From: an uncultured Methanoregula sp.
GTDB lineage: Archaea > Halobacteriota > Methanomicrobia > Methanomicrobiales > Methanospirillaceae
Direction: 5' to 3'
Length of the DNA stretch: 64,000 nt
Assembly (NCBI RefSeq): GCF_963678795.1
Contig: NZ_OY787452.1
Location: 682,001 to 746,000 of the forward strand
Numbering within the stretch: the first letter of the stretch is position 1; every line of letters begins with the position of its first letter. Shown piece by piece: positions 44,637 through 53,980 of this stretch. The notes under the pieces are model-generated. The model searched no databases. It was not told where the DNA came from and worked only from the letters and a program-made list of their open reading frames with translations. Made by a program: the position numbers and the translations under genes.

Positions 44637-45584
44637 TTATTCTTCCAGTGAAGCAAAGACTTTTTTCGTACTTTCCCGGATCTTCTCAACTGATTCGCGG
44701 AAGGCAATTACTTCCGATTCATCGAGCCGGATTGCGATAGGAAAGACTCCTTTGCTGTTGATGCGGGCTGGAACACCGATGCAGATATCCCCGATCCCGT
44801 GTACCTCGCTCTTGATGTACGCAGATACCGTAAGGATACGGTTTTCATCGGAAAGGACCGTCCTGACCAGGGACGCAATTGCCTCGCCCGGCCCGTAGAC
44901 CGTAGACCCTTTGTTCTGGATAATTAACTGCCCGCTGCATTTAACAGAGGTGATAATGTCCTGTACCGGCAGGTGCGAAAATTCCGGCAGGTTCGAGATC
45001 TTGATACCGCCTATCGTTGTTGCTGACCAGAGCGGGACCATACTGTCCCCGTGTTCACCGATAATGCGCGTGTGAACCTCACTGACGTGAACATGGAAGT
45101 AAGAGGCAATGAGTGACTTGAGTCGCATGGAGTCCAGGTGGGTGCCGAGACCAAAGACCTGGTGCGGCAGAAGCCCCGAATATTTCAGGGCAACGGATGT
45201 CATGACATCGACCGGATTGGTTACCATGAGAATCTTGGTATTCGGTGCTATTGCACCGATCTCACGGGCAAGAGATGCGATGATTCTCCCGTTACCGGTT
45301 GCAAGATCCATCCGGTCCTGACCTGGTGTGCGGGCTACTCCGGCAGTGATTATTACTACATCTGATCCGGCAATATCTTTGAGATTTGTTGTCCAGTTGA
45401 CCCGGATATCTGTTCCCCGCGCAGCAAATGAGTCCCCGAGGTCCTGAGATATGCCTTTTAAAAGAGCCTCGCGTCCTTCCCTGCCATGAAGAAGGATCTC
45501 ACTCACGTGGGGGATTGCTGAAATCGCATGGGCGGCAAACATACCGACGTTGCCGGTTGCACCGATGATGGTCACTTTTGCCAT
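44637..45584 (-). CDS. mdh: Malate dehydrogenase (LDH-like)
   Basis: 315 residues. NAD(P)-dependent interconversion of malate and oxaloacetate, part of the incomplete reductive TCA route of methanogens. Rossmann motif IGATGNVG at 7-14, substrate loop ARTPGQDRMDL with Arg85 at the position that sets malate over lactate specificity, and catalytic His178 in GEHGDSMVP. Its ATG lies only 15 bp downstream of the 3' end of the SRP RNA on the same strand, without an obvious promoter or ribosome-binding site between them. Confidence 0.93.
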   Translation of the reverse strand: MAKVTIIGATGNVGMFAAHAISAIPHVSEILLHGREGREALLKGISQDLGDSFAARGTDIRVNWTTNLKDIAGSDVVIITAGVARTPGQDRMDLATGNGRIIASLAREIGAIAPNTKILMVTNPVDVMTSVALKYSGLLPHQVFGLGTHLDSMRLKSLIASYFHVHVSEVHTRIIGEHGDSMVPLWSATTIGGIKISNLPEFSHLPVQDIITSVKCSGQLIIQNKGSTVYGPGEAIASLVRTVLSDENRILTVSAYIKSEVHGIGDICIGVPARINSKGVFPIAIRLDESEVIAFRESVEKIRESTKKVFASLEE

Positions 45585-45599
45585 GGTAATCGTAAGAGT

Positions 45600-45906
45600 G
45601 GGGACGTGTTATCGGTCGACTGTACGTTTCTGCACTTACCAAAGCACTCGTCCTCCGCCCCGTTACCCTGTGGGCGCCGAATGTCTGCGGTAAGTCTGCT
45701 CCCTTCCGGGCCTGAACCGGTCCCCGCAGCAACAGGTCGCCATTCCCTCCGGAATATTGATACCTGGCCATCGACCTCACAGGACGAGGTTTCAACGTCA
45801 GAATGCACAGGCTCCTGCAGGCCGTTGCAGCCTCAGTCAAACTTCGCCCCCCGCGTACCGACGGTTTCGGGTTACAAGTGACGCCGAGCCACCCGGGCTA
45901 GTCCCC
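45600..45906 (-). ncRNA. 7S SRP RNA
   Basis: 307 nucleotides. RNA component of the signal recognition particle. The SRP54-binding helix 8 reads ACCGGTTCAGGCCCGGAAGG followed by GAGCAG, and the 5' domain has CTAGCCCGGGTGGCTCGGCG then GTAACCCGAAACCGTCGG, matching archaeal 7S RNA. The ends pair: GGGGAC at 45901-45906 with GTCCCC at 45600-45605 (helix 1). A TATA-like TTTATT at 45928-45933 is 22-27 bp upstream of the 5' end. Frames reading across this RNA are not genes. Confidence 0.93.
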
Positions 45907-45990
45907 ATATACCTTTGTGCACCGGCCAATAAAGGCTTTTTACCTGAGGGAAATTACAGATCCCGGAAGAACTCCCTGCGGACAAGAGGA

Positions 45991-47022
45991 TCAGGGGATG
46001 AATACCTCGCCACCGGCCCGGCTGAGCCATTCCCGCCGGATCTTCCCGGTTGCAGCCGGATCTGATTTATCGAAAAGATCAAGCGCGGTCACCGGGGCAA
46101 TTCCCCGCGGGAGGACTGCCGGGAGCTCGTGGAAATCTCCCTGATAGACTTCAACAATCTGGTCGCCGCATCCCTCGGCGATTTTGATCTGGTCGCGGAT
46201 AACCGGGTGTTTCTGGAGATCGGATAATTGCTCAAAAATCTTCACATGATCAATTTTCAGGTATTCCCGGTTCACTTCAAGGTTGAAGGCGGACCAGAAT
46301 GCTGATGCATACCAGGCATCATTCATGACAACGCGGGGTGTCCCAAGGCATGCCGCGGTAAGTCCAAGGGTTCCCACACCACAACACGCATCAACAAAAA
46401 GCTGAACGGGGGGGTTACCCACATGTTGCTCCACAGAGCGGATCTTGGGGTACCCGCTCCGCGGGAACTCGATGTGGATAAGCGACTGTTGTTTGTATAT
46501 CACAAGGGGCCCGGTCCTGAGCGGGAAAATATCAGCCCGTACATCGCACCCGGCCAAAAGTTCGTACACCCTGGGAACAGAGTTCAGGTCGGGACTCGCA
46601 ATACCCGGGACAAAATTCCCGGTTTTAACAACTCCGCGAAGTTCCGGGACCTCCCCGATCAGCCTCTCCGCGGTTTTTTTGGAGGCTTTCATCGTGAGCA
46701 GGACCAGGGATTTGGCCGGGAGGAACGGAGGGCGATCCATTGCATATCCCGGGTGAACAAGAGGGGATCCCACGGCGAACAGGGGATCCACGGGCATGAG
46801 ATCCCCCTCTTCGACCATGATGACATAGATATGGGCAAACACCTCGTCGATGAAACGCTTGCCGCAGGAACACAGGGGTGCATATTCAAGCGAGGGCAGC
46901 GGGGCACGCTTATCCAGGGACCTCATACTGCATCGCGGGCACGGCTGGAAAAACACCGGAAGCGTGGCAAGAATATCCTTCGCGGACTGCACGCAATCCA
47001 TCCCGCACACAGGACACTTCAT
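45991..47022 (-). CDS. Uncharacterised methanogen protein: zinc-binding N-terminus plus SAM-methyltransferase-like domain
   Basis: 343 residues. N-terminal cysteine pairs (CPVCGMDC, CPRCSM, CSCG) suggest zinc binding. A later LFVDACCGVGTLGLTAACLG then PRVVMNDAWYASAFWSAFNL resembles motif I and II of class I SAM-dependent methyltransferases, with VYQGDFHELPAVLPRG after. No substrate motif recognised. Similar proteins appear confined to methanogens as far as I recall. Located between the SRP RNA and tRNA genes; no operon partner. Confidence 0.65.
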   Translation of the reverse strand: MKCPVCGMDCVQSAKDILATLPVFFQPCPRCSMRSLDKRAPLPSLEYAPLCSCGKRFIDEVFAHIYVIMVEEGDLMPVDPLFAVGSPLVHPGYAMDRPPFLPAKSLVLLTMKASKKTAERLIGEVPELRGVVKTGNFVPGIASPDLNSVPRVYELLAGCDVRADIFPLRTGPLVIYKQQSLIHIEFPRSGYPKIRSVEQHVGNPPVQLFVDACCGVGTLGLTAACLGTPRVVMNDAWYASAFWSAFNLEVNREYLKIDHVKIFEQLSDLQKHPVIRDQIKIAEGCGDQIVEVYQGDFHELPAVLPRGIAPVTALDLFDKSDPAATGKIRREWLSRAGGEVFIP

Positions 47023-47118
47023 GTTGCACCCTATGAATGTTCAGGGATACAAAGGTTTTCAAACCGTTTTCAAAGGAGAGAGATGTCGCAAGAGAGAATG
47101 ATCAAAAAAATGTAACAG

Positions 47119-47193
47119 TGGGCCCGAAGGGATTCGAACCCATGACCGCCCGGTTATGAGCCGGGCGCTCTAACCGGACTGAGCTACGGGCCC
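47119..47193 (-). tRNA. tRNA-Met(CAT), elongator type
   Basis: Acceptor GGGCCCG (47187-47193) pairs with CGGGCCC, discriminator A at 47119. Anticodon stem CCGG-CTCATAA-CCGG, anticodon CAT. The body GTAGCTCAG..GGTTAGAGC resembles elongator tRNA-Met; a tRNA-Ile with modified CAT cannot be excluded. It forms a pair with tRNA-Asn five bp upstream. Confidence 0.9.
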
Positions 47194-47198
47194 CCAAA

Positions 47199-47271
47199 CG
47201 CCCCCCACAGGGCTCGAACCTGTGACATTCGGATTAACAGTCCGACACTCTACCAACTGAGTTAGGGAGGC
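47199..47271 (-). tRNA. tRNA-Asn(GTT)
   Basis: Acceptor GCCTCCC (47265-47271) pairs with GGGGGGC (one G-T), discriminator G. Anticodon loop CTGTTAA, anticodon GTT. T arm CAGG-TTCGAGC-CCTG. Probably co-transcribed with the tRNA-Met five bases downstream. Confidence 0.93.
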
Positions 47272-47367
47272 AATCCCAAAGCGTCAATGCGCCTTATTAG
47301 ATTCTTTCTGAGTACTTTTAAAGGTAACTATGACAGGCAGAAAGCCATGAGATCGCAGGCAGTATTC

Positions 47368-47664
47368 CTAGTGCCCGTTTTTCCCCGGTTTCATGGTTTT
47401 GAGCAGGTGGATCAGCTCATCCAGGTCCGCATTGAGATGCGAGAATAATTCAACCGTGCGGGGAGTTGCAACCGCACCTTCCTGGGATGCGCGGATATAT
47501 CCCAGCTGCTCGAGAACATGAAGGGAATACCGTATCCGGTGAGAGGGAAGATCCAGCAGTTCTGAAAGTTTCATGATCCCAATCGGCTGGTGATCCACCA
47601 CAGCGCGGGCTACCTCGATATGCCGGCTCAGAAGTTCGATCTCATCCTTCATTTTTTCCAGCAT
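47368..47664 (-). CDS. Winged-helix regulator-like small protein
   Basis: 98 residues. Helix 1 KDEIELLSRHIEVARAVVDH, then a recognition region KLSELLDLPSHRIRYSLHVL and wing LGYIRASQEGAVATP, as in archaeal winged-helix regulators; the C-terminal 35 residues form a helix likely used for dimerisation. Targets unknown. Separated from the neighbouring membrane protein by 23 bp on the same strand. Confidence 0.68.
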   Translation of the reverse strand: MLEKMKDEIELLSRHIEVARAVVDHQPIGIMKLSELLDLPSHRIRYSLHVLEQLGYIRASQEGAVATPRTVELFSHLNADLDELIHLLKTMKPGKNGH

Positions 47665-47687
47665 GATAAATCAGGAATTAACCCTGG

Positions 47688-47933
47688 TTATTCAGGTTTA
47701 TTATCATCCGGTTGCTCATGAAGCCATCCTTTCGTTTCATGGTATTTTTTCCGGAAATCAATGGAGAGAACCAGCGCGATCGCGAGCATGATGACGATTG
47801 CGGGGATACGAAACTGTCCCGGGAAGAGGAACAGGGCAAGAGCGGAGAGTGCAACGAGAAGAATAATCGCATTCAGCTGTACGGCTAACCGGTAAAATTT
47901 CCATCGGAACTGGTCTTTGGCCTTTGCGTCCAT
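47688..47933 (-). CDS. Small two-helix membrane protein
   Basis: 81 residues from MDAKAKDQFRWKFYRLAVQL. Two hydrophobic segments: NAIILLVALSALALFLFP and IPAIVIMLAIALVLSIDF, with charged ends. No family recognised. An open frame extends upstream to 48017, but that would overlap the divergent peptidase start at 47996, so I choose the ATG at 47933. Confidence 0.6.
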   Translation of the reverse strand: MDAKAKDQFRWKFYRLAVQLNAIILLVALSALALFLFPGQFRIPAIVIMLAIALVLSIDFRKKYHETKGWLHEQPDDNKPE

Positions 47934-47995
47934 TATCCGATAAGTCGACCCCGGAATAAAAGTACTTGACGTTTCACTGCATATAGTATGGACAG

Positions 47996-49123
47996 ATGGA
48001 TCCCCTTTCAGCAGCAATCACGGAGCATGACGCCGATTCATATGTCATGTATGCCTCTTCACGGGATGCAGATATGCGTTATATGACGCATTTCACGACC
48101 AGTGATCCGTTTGTCTTTTTCAAGAAGCCGGGTGAGAAAGGCACGATCATTGTCTCGCAGATGGAGACGGGGCGCGCGTCACGCGAATCAACGGCAGCAG
48201 TGATGACACGAACCCAGGCCGGGCTTCCCGAGATCATGAAAACAGAGAACGATCCCCTCAGGGCAACCGCGAAGATGATTGCGGGTATGGCAGGGAAAAA
48301 GATCCTCGTCCCGCCCCAGTTCCCCCACGGTCTTGCAACGGTGCTTGAGGATTACTGCTCAGTTTCAGTAGACACCGGGACCGTTCTGTCGATGAGAGCC
48401 AGAAAATCCCGGGCCGAGATTGTGACCATGAAACGGGTCCAGAAAATTACAGAATCTGCAATGGAAAAGGCCGTCTCCCTTATCAGGAATTCTTCCGTAA
48501 AAAAAGGTATCCTGCATTATAACGGAGCGCCATTGACATCAGAATACGTGAAATTTGTCATGCACTGCCACCTCATGGAACAGGAATGCAGCGCCGTAGA
48601 CACGATCGTCTCCTGCGGAGAGGATACTGCCATCCCCCATATGACGGGCACAGGGGCCCTGAAAGCGGACGAGCCGATCGTCATCGACCTCTTCCCGGTT
48701 GAAGAGAAGACCGGATATTTTGCAGACATGACGCGGACCGTTGTGAAAGGGAAGCCTTCACAGGATATCAGGGATATGTACGATGCTCTGCGCGAGGCAA
48801 AACAGCTGGGCATCTCCCGGGTCAGGGCAGGGGTATCGGGAGCTGACGTTTATCAGGGAGTCGTTGATTATTTCAACGACTGTGGTTATGAAAGCAATAC
48901 GAAAGGTTTTGTGCACAATCTCGGTCATGGTGTGGGACTGCACATCCACGAATTGCCAACCGTAGGCCCCGCAGGAAAAACCCTGGAGAAGGGCAATGTG
49001 ATCACCATAGAACCCGGGCTGTATTATCCGGGAATCGGCGGGGTGCGACTGGAGGATATCGGGGCGGTTACGGCGAAAGGATTTGAGAAATTCACGGCAT
49101 TTCCAGAGGATCTGATCGTATGA
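47996..49123 (+). CDS. M24 family Xaa-Pro aminopeptidase
   Basis: 375 residues. N-terminal creatinase-like domain (SYVMYASSRDADMRYMTHFT), then the pita-bread M24 domain. Metal ligands in family order: Asp in VIDLFPVEEKTGYFADMTRT (two Asp), His in GHGVGLHIHELPTVG, Glu in TIEPGLYYPGIGGVRLEDIG. Cleaves N-terminal residues before proline. Overlaps the downstream methionine aminopeptidase by 4 bp (ATGA), so both are translated together. Confidence 0.88.
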   Translation: MDPLSAAITEHDADSYVMYASSRDADMRYMTHFTTSDPFVFFKKPGEKGTIIVSQMETGRASRESTAAVMTRTQAGLPEIMKTENDPLRATAKMIAGMAGKKILVPPQFPHGLATVLEDYCSVSVDTGTVLSMRARKSRAEIVTMKRVQKITESAMEKAVSLIRNSSVKKGILHYNGAPLTSEYVKFVMHCHLMEQECSAVDTIVSCGEDTAIPHMTGTGALKADEPIVIDLFPVEEKTGYFADMTRTVVKGKPSQDIRDMYDALREAKQLGISRVRAGVSGADVYQGVVDYFNDCGYESNTKGFVHNLGHGVGLHIHELPTVGPAGKTLEKGNVITIEPGLYYPGIGGVRLEDIGAVTAKGFEKFTAFPEDLIV

Positions 49124-49995
49124 AGGACGAGGTTTTCGATAAATACCGTGAAGCGGGAGGCATTGCAGCAAAAATTCTCAAAGAAGGGGCGCAGGCAATA
49201 CGGATTGGAACATCGTACCTCGATCTCGTCGAATCCATTGAAGCAAAAGTCCATGAAGAGGGGGCCGGGCTTGCATTTCCTCTCAATATCTCCTTAAATG
49301 AGGATGCCGCGCACGACACCGCATCCTATGGAGATGTGCGGGTATTTGCCAGCGGGGACGTAGTAAAACTGGATCTCGGGGTCCAGATTGAAGGATACAT
49401 TGCAGATACCGCAACAACCGTCGACCTTGGCCGCAATTCCCTTCTCCTCCAGGCCTCCGAACATGCGCTGGAATCCGCCATAAAAATAATCAGGCCGGGT
49501 GTTACTGCAGGAGAACTCGGGGCAGCGGTCCAGACGGAGATCGAAGGGAGAGGTTATCGCCCTATCTCCAACCTGACCGGGCATGGACTGGACCGGTATG
49601 TTCTCCACCGCTCCCCAACAATCCCCAACGTGGGTATGGCCGGGGGCGTGATGCTCGAAGAGGGCATGGTATTTGCCATCGAACCGTTCGCAACGACAGG
49701 AAGCGGGCACGTTGGCGAGAAAACCCGGGTCGAAATTTATTCACAGATCTCACAGAAACCGGTACGCATTCCCGCTGCACGGACAGTTATGGAGAAGATC
49801 AAAGACCGCCACGGACTGCCATTTGCCCGCAGGTGGATGGGTGAAAAAAAACTGGATATCACCTTCCCATCACTCGTAAGGTCGCAGATCCTTCACGGGT
49901 ACCCGGTACTTGCCGATATTCCGGGTTCCCTTGTCTCCCAGCACGAGCACACGGTACTTGTGACAAGTGATGGCTGCGTCGTGACTACACGATGA
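49120..49995 (+). CDS. map: Methionine aminopeptidase, type II
   Basis: 291 residues. Removes initiator methionine. Metal ligands: Asp in KLDLGVQIEGYIADTATTVD (two Asp), His in NLTGHGLDRYVLH, Glu in FAIEPFATTGSGHVG and Glu in SQHEHTVLVTSDG. The roughly 60-residue insertion (MEKIKDRHGLPFARRWM) between them marks type II, as in archaea. Co-transcribed with the M24 gene. Confidence 0.95.
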   Translation: MKDEVFDKYREAGGIAAKILKEGAQAIRIGTSYLDLVESIEAKVHEEGAGLAFPLNISLNEDAAHDTASYGDVRVFASGDVVKLDLGVQIEGYIADTATTVDLGRNSLLLQASEHALESAIKIIRPGVTAGELGAAVQTEIEGRGYRPISNLTGHGLDRYVLHRSPTIPNVGMAGGVMLEEGMVFAIEPFATTGSGHVGEKTRVEIYSQISQKPVRIPAARTVMEKIKDRHGLPFARRWMGEKKLDITFPSLVRSQILHGYPVLADIPGSLVSQHEHTVLVTSDGCVVTTR

Positions 49996-50039
49996 GATAG
50001 CCTTATGCATTCAGGAAAAGAATAATTGAGGTTACAGCC

Positions 50040-51314
50040 ATGTCTGGTGATTCTGAAATCCTGCGTATAATGGAAGTCGTTCTGACCGCTGAAATAGTCA
50101 ACCAGAGCCCGGATCTTGATATCAATGACCTGACGCCTGCGTGCCGCGAAATTTTTGGCGTCACCAGCGCATCCGATGTCAAGCGACCGGTCTATGTCAG
50201 TGACGGCCTGATCAAACGTTCACTCGCGATTGCGGATGCCCATCAGAAACTTGCCGCAAACCCGTTCATTGCCTACGAGGAATTCGGGCAGAGGCTCCGT
50301 ATTACGGCCCTTGAGCCGGCCGCGCAGTGGTTCCTGAAACAGGGTGGGAAATCCCTCATCGGGATCAATCCGGCCCTGGCATTTTATTTTGAGCGGCTGG
50401 ATAACACGGACATCTCCTATAAGATAGTCCGGGCCGCAAATCCGCCCTTTGAAGATACCAAGGCTCATCTTGACGCCCGCCTGTCCAAACTTATTGGCGA
50501 GGATGAGAAACTCAGGGGTGCCCTGGACCTCGTCATCATCAATGCCCCCGAAGAGGTCGAACAGCATATCGGGGACCTGGTATGTACCCCTGAACAACTG
50601 GCTATCATAGGTAAGATCCAGCACGCTATTACCCACCGGGAATTCCTGCAGCATCACCGGATTTATGAGATCGGAAAGCTCCTCTTTGTCGGTCCTCCAG
50701 GCACCGGGAAAACATCCCTCGCCCTTGCCATGTCTCGGGCAATGCATATGCCGGTCCTTGAAGTACGGCTCTCAATGATAACCTCCCAGTACCTCGGAGA
50801 AACTTCCAAGAATATCGACCGTATTTTCGAACTCGCAAAGAAACTGTCCCCGGCCATCCTGTTCATCGATGAGTTCGATTTCGTTGCCAAGAGCCGCACT
50901 GCCGATGACCACGGGGCCATGAAACGGGCAGTCAATTCGCTCCTGAAAAACATCGACAAAATCAACCTCATCAAGAACGGTGTACTCCTGATCGGCGCAA
51001 CCAACCATCCCCAGCTCCTTGACGAAGCAGCATGGCGCCGGTTCGATGAAGTTGTTGAGTTCTCCCTCCCGGATGAAGAGATGAGAAAGAATATCCTCAA
51101 AAAAGTCACCGCTTCGCTTCCCTGCGAACTCGATTACCAGGAACTGGCATCGAAAACAGAAGGATTCTCCGGCTCGGATCTCCGTATGATGGTCAAGGAG
51201 GCCATCCTGTCCACACTCATGGATTCGCGGCAGACTATTATCCGCACTGATATTGAGAAAGGTATCGCCATGGTAAGGACCCGGGAAGCCATCCGCCACC
51301 TCAACTGGTTGTAA
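50040..51314 (+). CDS. AAA ATPase of unknown role
   Basis: 424 residues. N-terminal 200 residues are a helical domain I do not recognise. The AAA module has Walker A GPPGTGKT near residue 218, Walker B ILFIDEFD near 276, sensor 1 GATNHP, arginine finger region AAWRRFDEVVEFSLPDEEM and a small helical lid SGSDLRMMVKEAI. Similar to the single-ring AAA proteins related to Vps4/katanin and proteasome-activating nucleotidases, but without a coiled coil or OB domain. No substrate clue; an MBL hydrolase follows one base downstream. Confidence 0.8.
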   Translation: MSGDSEILRIMEVVLTAEIVNQSPDLDINDLTPACREIFGVTSASDVKRPVYVSDGLIKRSLAIADAHQKLAANPFIAYEEFGQRLRITALEPAAQWFLKQGGKSLIGINPALAFYFERLDNTDISYKIVRAANPPFEDTKAHLDARLSKLIGEDEKLRGALDLVIINAPEEVEQHIGDLVCTPEQLAIIGKIQHAITHREFLQHHRIYEIGKLLFVGPPGTGKTSLALAMSRAMHMPVLEVRLSMITSQYLGETSKNIDRIFELAKKLSPAILFIDEFDFVAKSRTADDHGAMKRAVNSLLKNIDKINLIKNGVLLIGATNHPQLLDEAAWRRFDEVVEFSLPDEEMRKNILKKVTASLPCELDYQELASKTEGFSGSDLRMMVKEAILSTLMDSRQTIIRTDIEKGIAMVRTREAIRHLNWL

Positions 51315-51315
51315 C

Positions 51316-52038
51316 ATGAAGATAACCCTTCTTGGCACGGGAGACGCCGTCGGGACGCCCCGTATCGGGTGTGACTGCCCCCAGTGCACCCGTGCAAAAA
51401 CCGAAGGGTTGACACGTTTACGGACATCCCTCCTTGTAGAGAATTGTGGCAGGCATCTCCTTATCGACTCCTCGCCGGATCTCCGTTTCCAGCTCCTTCG
51501 CACCGGTTCACCCCATATCGATGCAGTGCTCTGGACGCACGGGCATTATGATCATTTCATCGGTTTCGGGGAGTTTTACCGGGTCCAGAATATCCCCCCG
51601 GTATTTGCCGCACCGCAGGTCCTGAACTATTGTGCAGAAACGTTCCGGTTCCTCTCCTTTGAGAAAGGTGCCATACAGCCATACGAGCCGTTTGAGATCT
51701 TCGGGATGACCGTAACCCTTTTTGTGGTTAAGCATCCTCCGGCGTTCACTTGCGGCATACTTCTGGAGACCGGGGAGTCACGGGTTGCCTTCACTTCCGA
51801 CACCAACATCGATATCCCAAAAAGAAGCCTGGACCTCCTGCAGGATCTAGAGCTTCTCCTGCTGGACGCGCTTGTACCATCAAGTTTCACCGTCCATAAA
51901 CACATGAACTATCTTGATGCATGCACTCTGGCAAATCAGTTAGCCCCAAAGGATTTCCGCTGTGTTCATCTGAGTCATTTCATTCCCTGGGATCTCCCCC
52001 ATCTCGGAAAAGACGGCGAATCATTCGAATTTCCATAA
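51316..52038 (+). CDS. MBL-fold metallo-hydrolase (PhnP-like)
   Basis: 240 residues. N-terminal GTGDAVGTPRIGCDCPQC carries a CDCPQC zinc-ribbon as in PhnP, then the metal motif THGHYDHFIG, FTSDTN and the late HLSHFIPW. PhnP is a cyclic-phosphodiesterase of phosphonate metabolism; no phosphonate genes are here, so the substrate is unknown (cyclic nucleotide or RNA end). Translationally linked to the AAA gene. Confidence 0.82.
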   Translation: MKITLLGTGDAVGTPRIGCDCPQCTRAKTEGLTRLRTSLLVENCGRHLLIDSSPDLRFQLLRTGSPHIDAVLWTHGHYDHFIGFGEFYRVQNIPPVFAAPQVLNYCAETFRFLSFEKGAIQPYEPFEIFGMTVTLFVVKHPPAFTCGILLETGESRVAFTSDTNIDIPKRSLDLLQDLELLLLDALVPSSFTVHKHMNYLDACTLANQLAPKDFRCVHLSHFIPWDLPHLGKDGESFEFP

Positions 52039-52134
52039 CATCAAAGAGGCTCTGCCGGTCTGCGGCAGCGGGATCCAGACCAGCTCATACCTTACCCATA
52101 CCTTAATAGTTTTCAGGTTCCCAAACATAGGTGC

Positions 52135-52404
52135 ATGATTGTAAAGGTACTCGAACTCGAGAAAGACAAGGTAAGGCTCATCATCCAGGGAGAGGGCCAC
52201 ACGTTCATGAATACGCTTGTCGAAGAGCTCCTGAGTGATCCGGACATAGATGTGGCAAGATACATGATAGAGTTCCAGTTCTCGGATCCCGAACTTCTCG
52301 TCACGACAAAGGGCAAGAAAAATCCTATCCCCATCATCAAGAAGGCCTGCAAACGTATCAGCGGCCACTGCGATGAGCTCATCAAAGGGTTAAAGAAGAA
52401 CTGA
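52135..52404 (+). CDS. rpoL: DNA-directed RNA polymerase subunit L (Rpo11)
   Basis: 89 residues, the archaeal homologue of Rpb11/AC19. It pairs with Rpo3 to start assembly of the polymerase. HTFMNTLVEELLSDPDIDVA, YMIEFQFSDPELLVTTKGKK and a C-terminal helix are typical. Preceded by a TATA-like TTAATAGTT. Stands alone downstream of the MBL gene. Confidence 0.95.
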   Translation: MIVKVLELEKDKVRLIIQGEGHTFMNTLVEELLSDPDIDVARYMIEFQFSDPELLVTTKGKKNPIPIIKKACKRISGHCDELIKGLKKN

Positions 52405-52576
52405 TTTTTTCAGGTAATACCATACTTTTCTGGAGCCATATTAAACCTCATCGCGGTGATATGGCCATTCACTTACCCCGAACGTGAAAGCACGTATTTG
52501 ACTGAACGGGTTACCCGGGCATAAAAAAGAGAGTGTATCGGGAACTGCGATCCCGCATACCAGGACCCAAAAAAGA

Positions 52577-53197
52577 TTATTCCTCAGGCGCACGTTCGGT
52601 AAAGACAATCGAGCCCGAGATGCGTGAGATCTTGATCCTGACTTTCTGGCCGGGTTTCGCATTCGAGACATACATGATATACCGGCCCATTTTGACAACA
52701 CCGTCGCCCCGTTTCGAGATTGACTGGATCTCGACATCCATAACAGTCCCTTCTTCAAGGTTCTCAGAGACCGGTTCGGTTCTGGCTTTTCTCTTGCGTA
52801 CCGGCCGGTGACTCCCGCAGGCATCACACCGGAGGATCATGACCCGGTCATCCTTGACAAGACGTGTATCGGGCTTGCCACATTCAGAACAGATGACATA
52901 ATCCTCTACATAGCTCTTGATGATCGCTTTTATCAGCGTGATCTCGAACTTCCCGTTGAAAATCGCCCGGTTCCCGTCAATTTTCCCGCTCGTCCCCAGT
53001 TCCCCGAGAAGGAACTTCATCAGGTGATCCGGGTCACGGCGGACTTTACCGACAATCTCAGTAAAATTTTCAAGAACCGTGGTCTTGCCCTCAACGTATG
53101 CCTTTGCCTCGGGAACTATAAAACGTTCAGAGGATTCGGTTTTTTCCGTGATATTGGAATAAGCCTGTTTGAGGAGTGTTTCATACGGGTCCGTCAT
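52577..53197 (-). CDS. eif2b: Translation initiation factor 2, beta subunit, with TRAM domain
   Basis: 206 residues. Recruits initiator tRNA with the gamma and alpha subunits. N-terminal helix, then aIF2-beta core [20 protein letters not shown], zinc finger with CSECG and CDACG. After about residue 145 a TRAM domain follows ([37 protein letters not shown]). The TRAM fusion occurs in Methanomicrobiales and some others and may add RNA binding. Standard aIF2-beta is about 140 residues. Confidence 0.93.
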   Translation of the reverse strand: MTDPYETLLKQAYSNITEKTESSERFIVPEAKAYVEGKTTVLENFTEIVGKVRRDPDHLMKFLLGELGTSGKIDGNRAIFNGKFEITLIKAIIKSYVEDYVICSECGKPDTRLVKDDRVMILRCDACGSHRPVRKRKARTEPVSENLEEGTVMDVEIQSISKRGDGVVKMGRYIMYVSNAKPGQKVRIKISRISGSIVFTERAPEE

Positions 53198-53387
53198 AAT
53201 AGTATAGTATAACGGCGCCTGTCGACAAAAAGGCTTTCCCCGGATGGAAATTACACAGGTTCGACAGTTTTTTTATGCGGCTGCGGGTGTGCCTGGCAGA
53301 CAGATTGCTTCCAGTTTTCTGCCAATCAGAACAGCAAAAATGGGGAGTTGCGGATCCGAATCCTCCGGGGATTGTGAAGAGCTACAG

Positions 53388-53867
53388 CTAGTTTGCGTTT
53401 TTTATCAGGACTGCGACCAGTTCCCGGGTCTTCTTCTCATTTTCAATATCCTTATCAGATATGTTGGCGTTTCCAACACATTTCATTCCGCGTGCCTCGA
53501 TCCATTTCTGGAAAATCTCTGCGGTCTGGCCCGGGCGGCCGCCATGGGTGAAGAACGCGGTCGCCTTCTTTCCCTCGCAACCCTTCAGTGCATCAATCGC
53601 GGCGTGAATGGCTGGCGTTGGCTTGAAGGCCCATACCGGAGATCCAAATACCAGTTGATCGAAATCGGAAACATCGATAGACGTGGGTTCGATAGATGTC
53701 TTCTCTTCTCTTTGTGCCATCTTGCACAGGACAAGGAACCGGGTGAGACGGTGATAGCTGGCCTTATCAGTAATATCGATCAGTTTCCCGTCACAAGCCG
53801 ATGCAAGGTGTTGTGCAACATGCCGGGTGTTGCCGGTCTCGCTGTGATAAATGATGCAGATCTTCAT
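53388..53867 (-). CDS. Flavodoxin-family protein
   Basis: 159 residues. FMN-binding P-loop YHSETGNTRHVAQHLAS at the N-terminus, GSPVWAFKPTPAIHAAID at the isoalloxazine side, and FFTHGGRPGQTAEIFQKW. Likely an electron-transfer or NAD(P)H:quinone-type flavoprotein (WrbA-like short form). No partner nearby. Confidence 0.85.
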   Translation of the reverse strand: MKICIIYHSETGNTRHVAQHLASACDGKLIDITDKASYHRLTRFLVLCKMAQREEKTSIEPTSIDVSDFDQLVFGSPVWAFKPTPAIHAAIDALKGCEGKKATAFFTHGGRPGQTAEIFQKWIEARGMKCVGNANISDKDIENEKKTRELVAVLIKNAN

Positions 53868-53980
53868 CCGGTTATAGATGGGAAGTATAGTTAAAAAAAC
53901 GTAAGCGGTGAGATTTTTCCTGCAACGGGATATTCCGGATTTTTCAAGGATTGTAAAAAAAGGGAATTGGATGTGCGGGG

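Noticed and set aside
45499..46065. Several open frames around 45500-46065 on both strands
   Set aside because: They cross the SRP RNA or lie opposite mdh and show no protein family.
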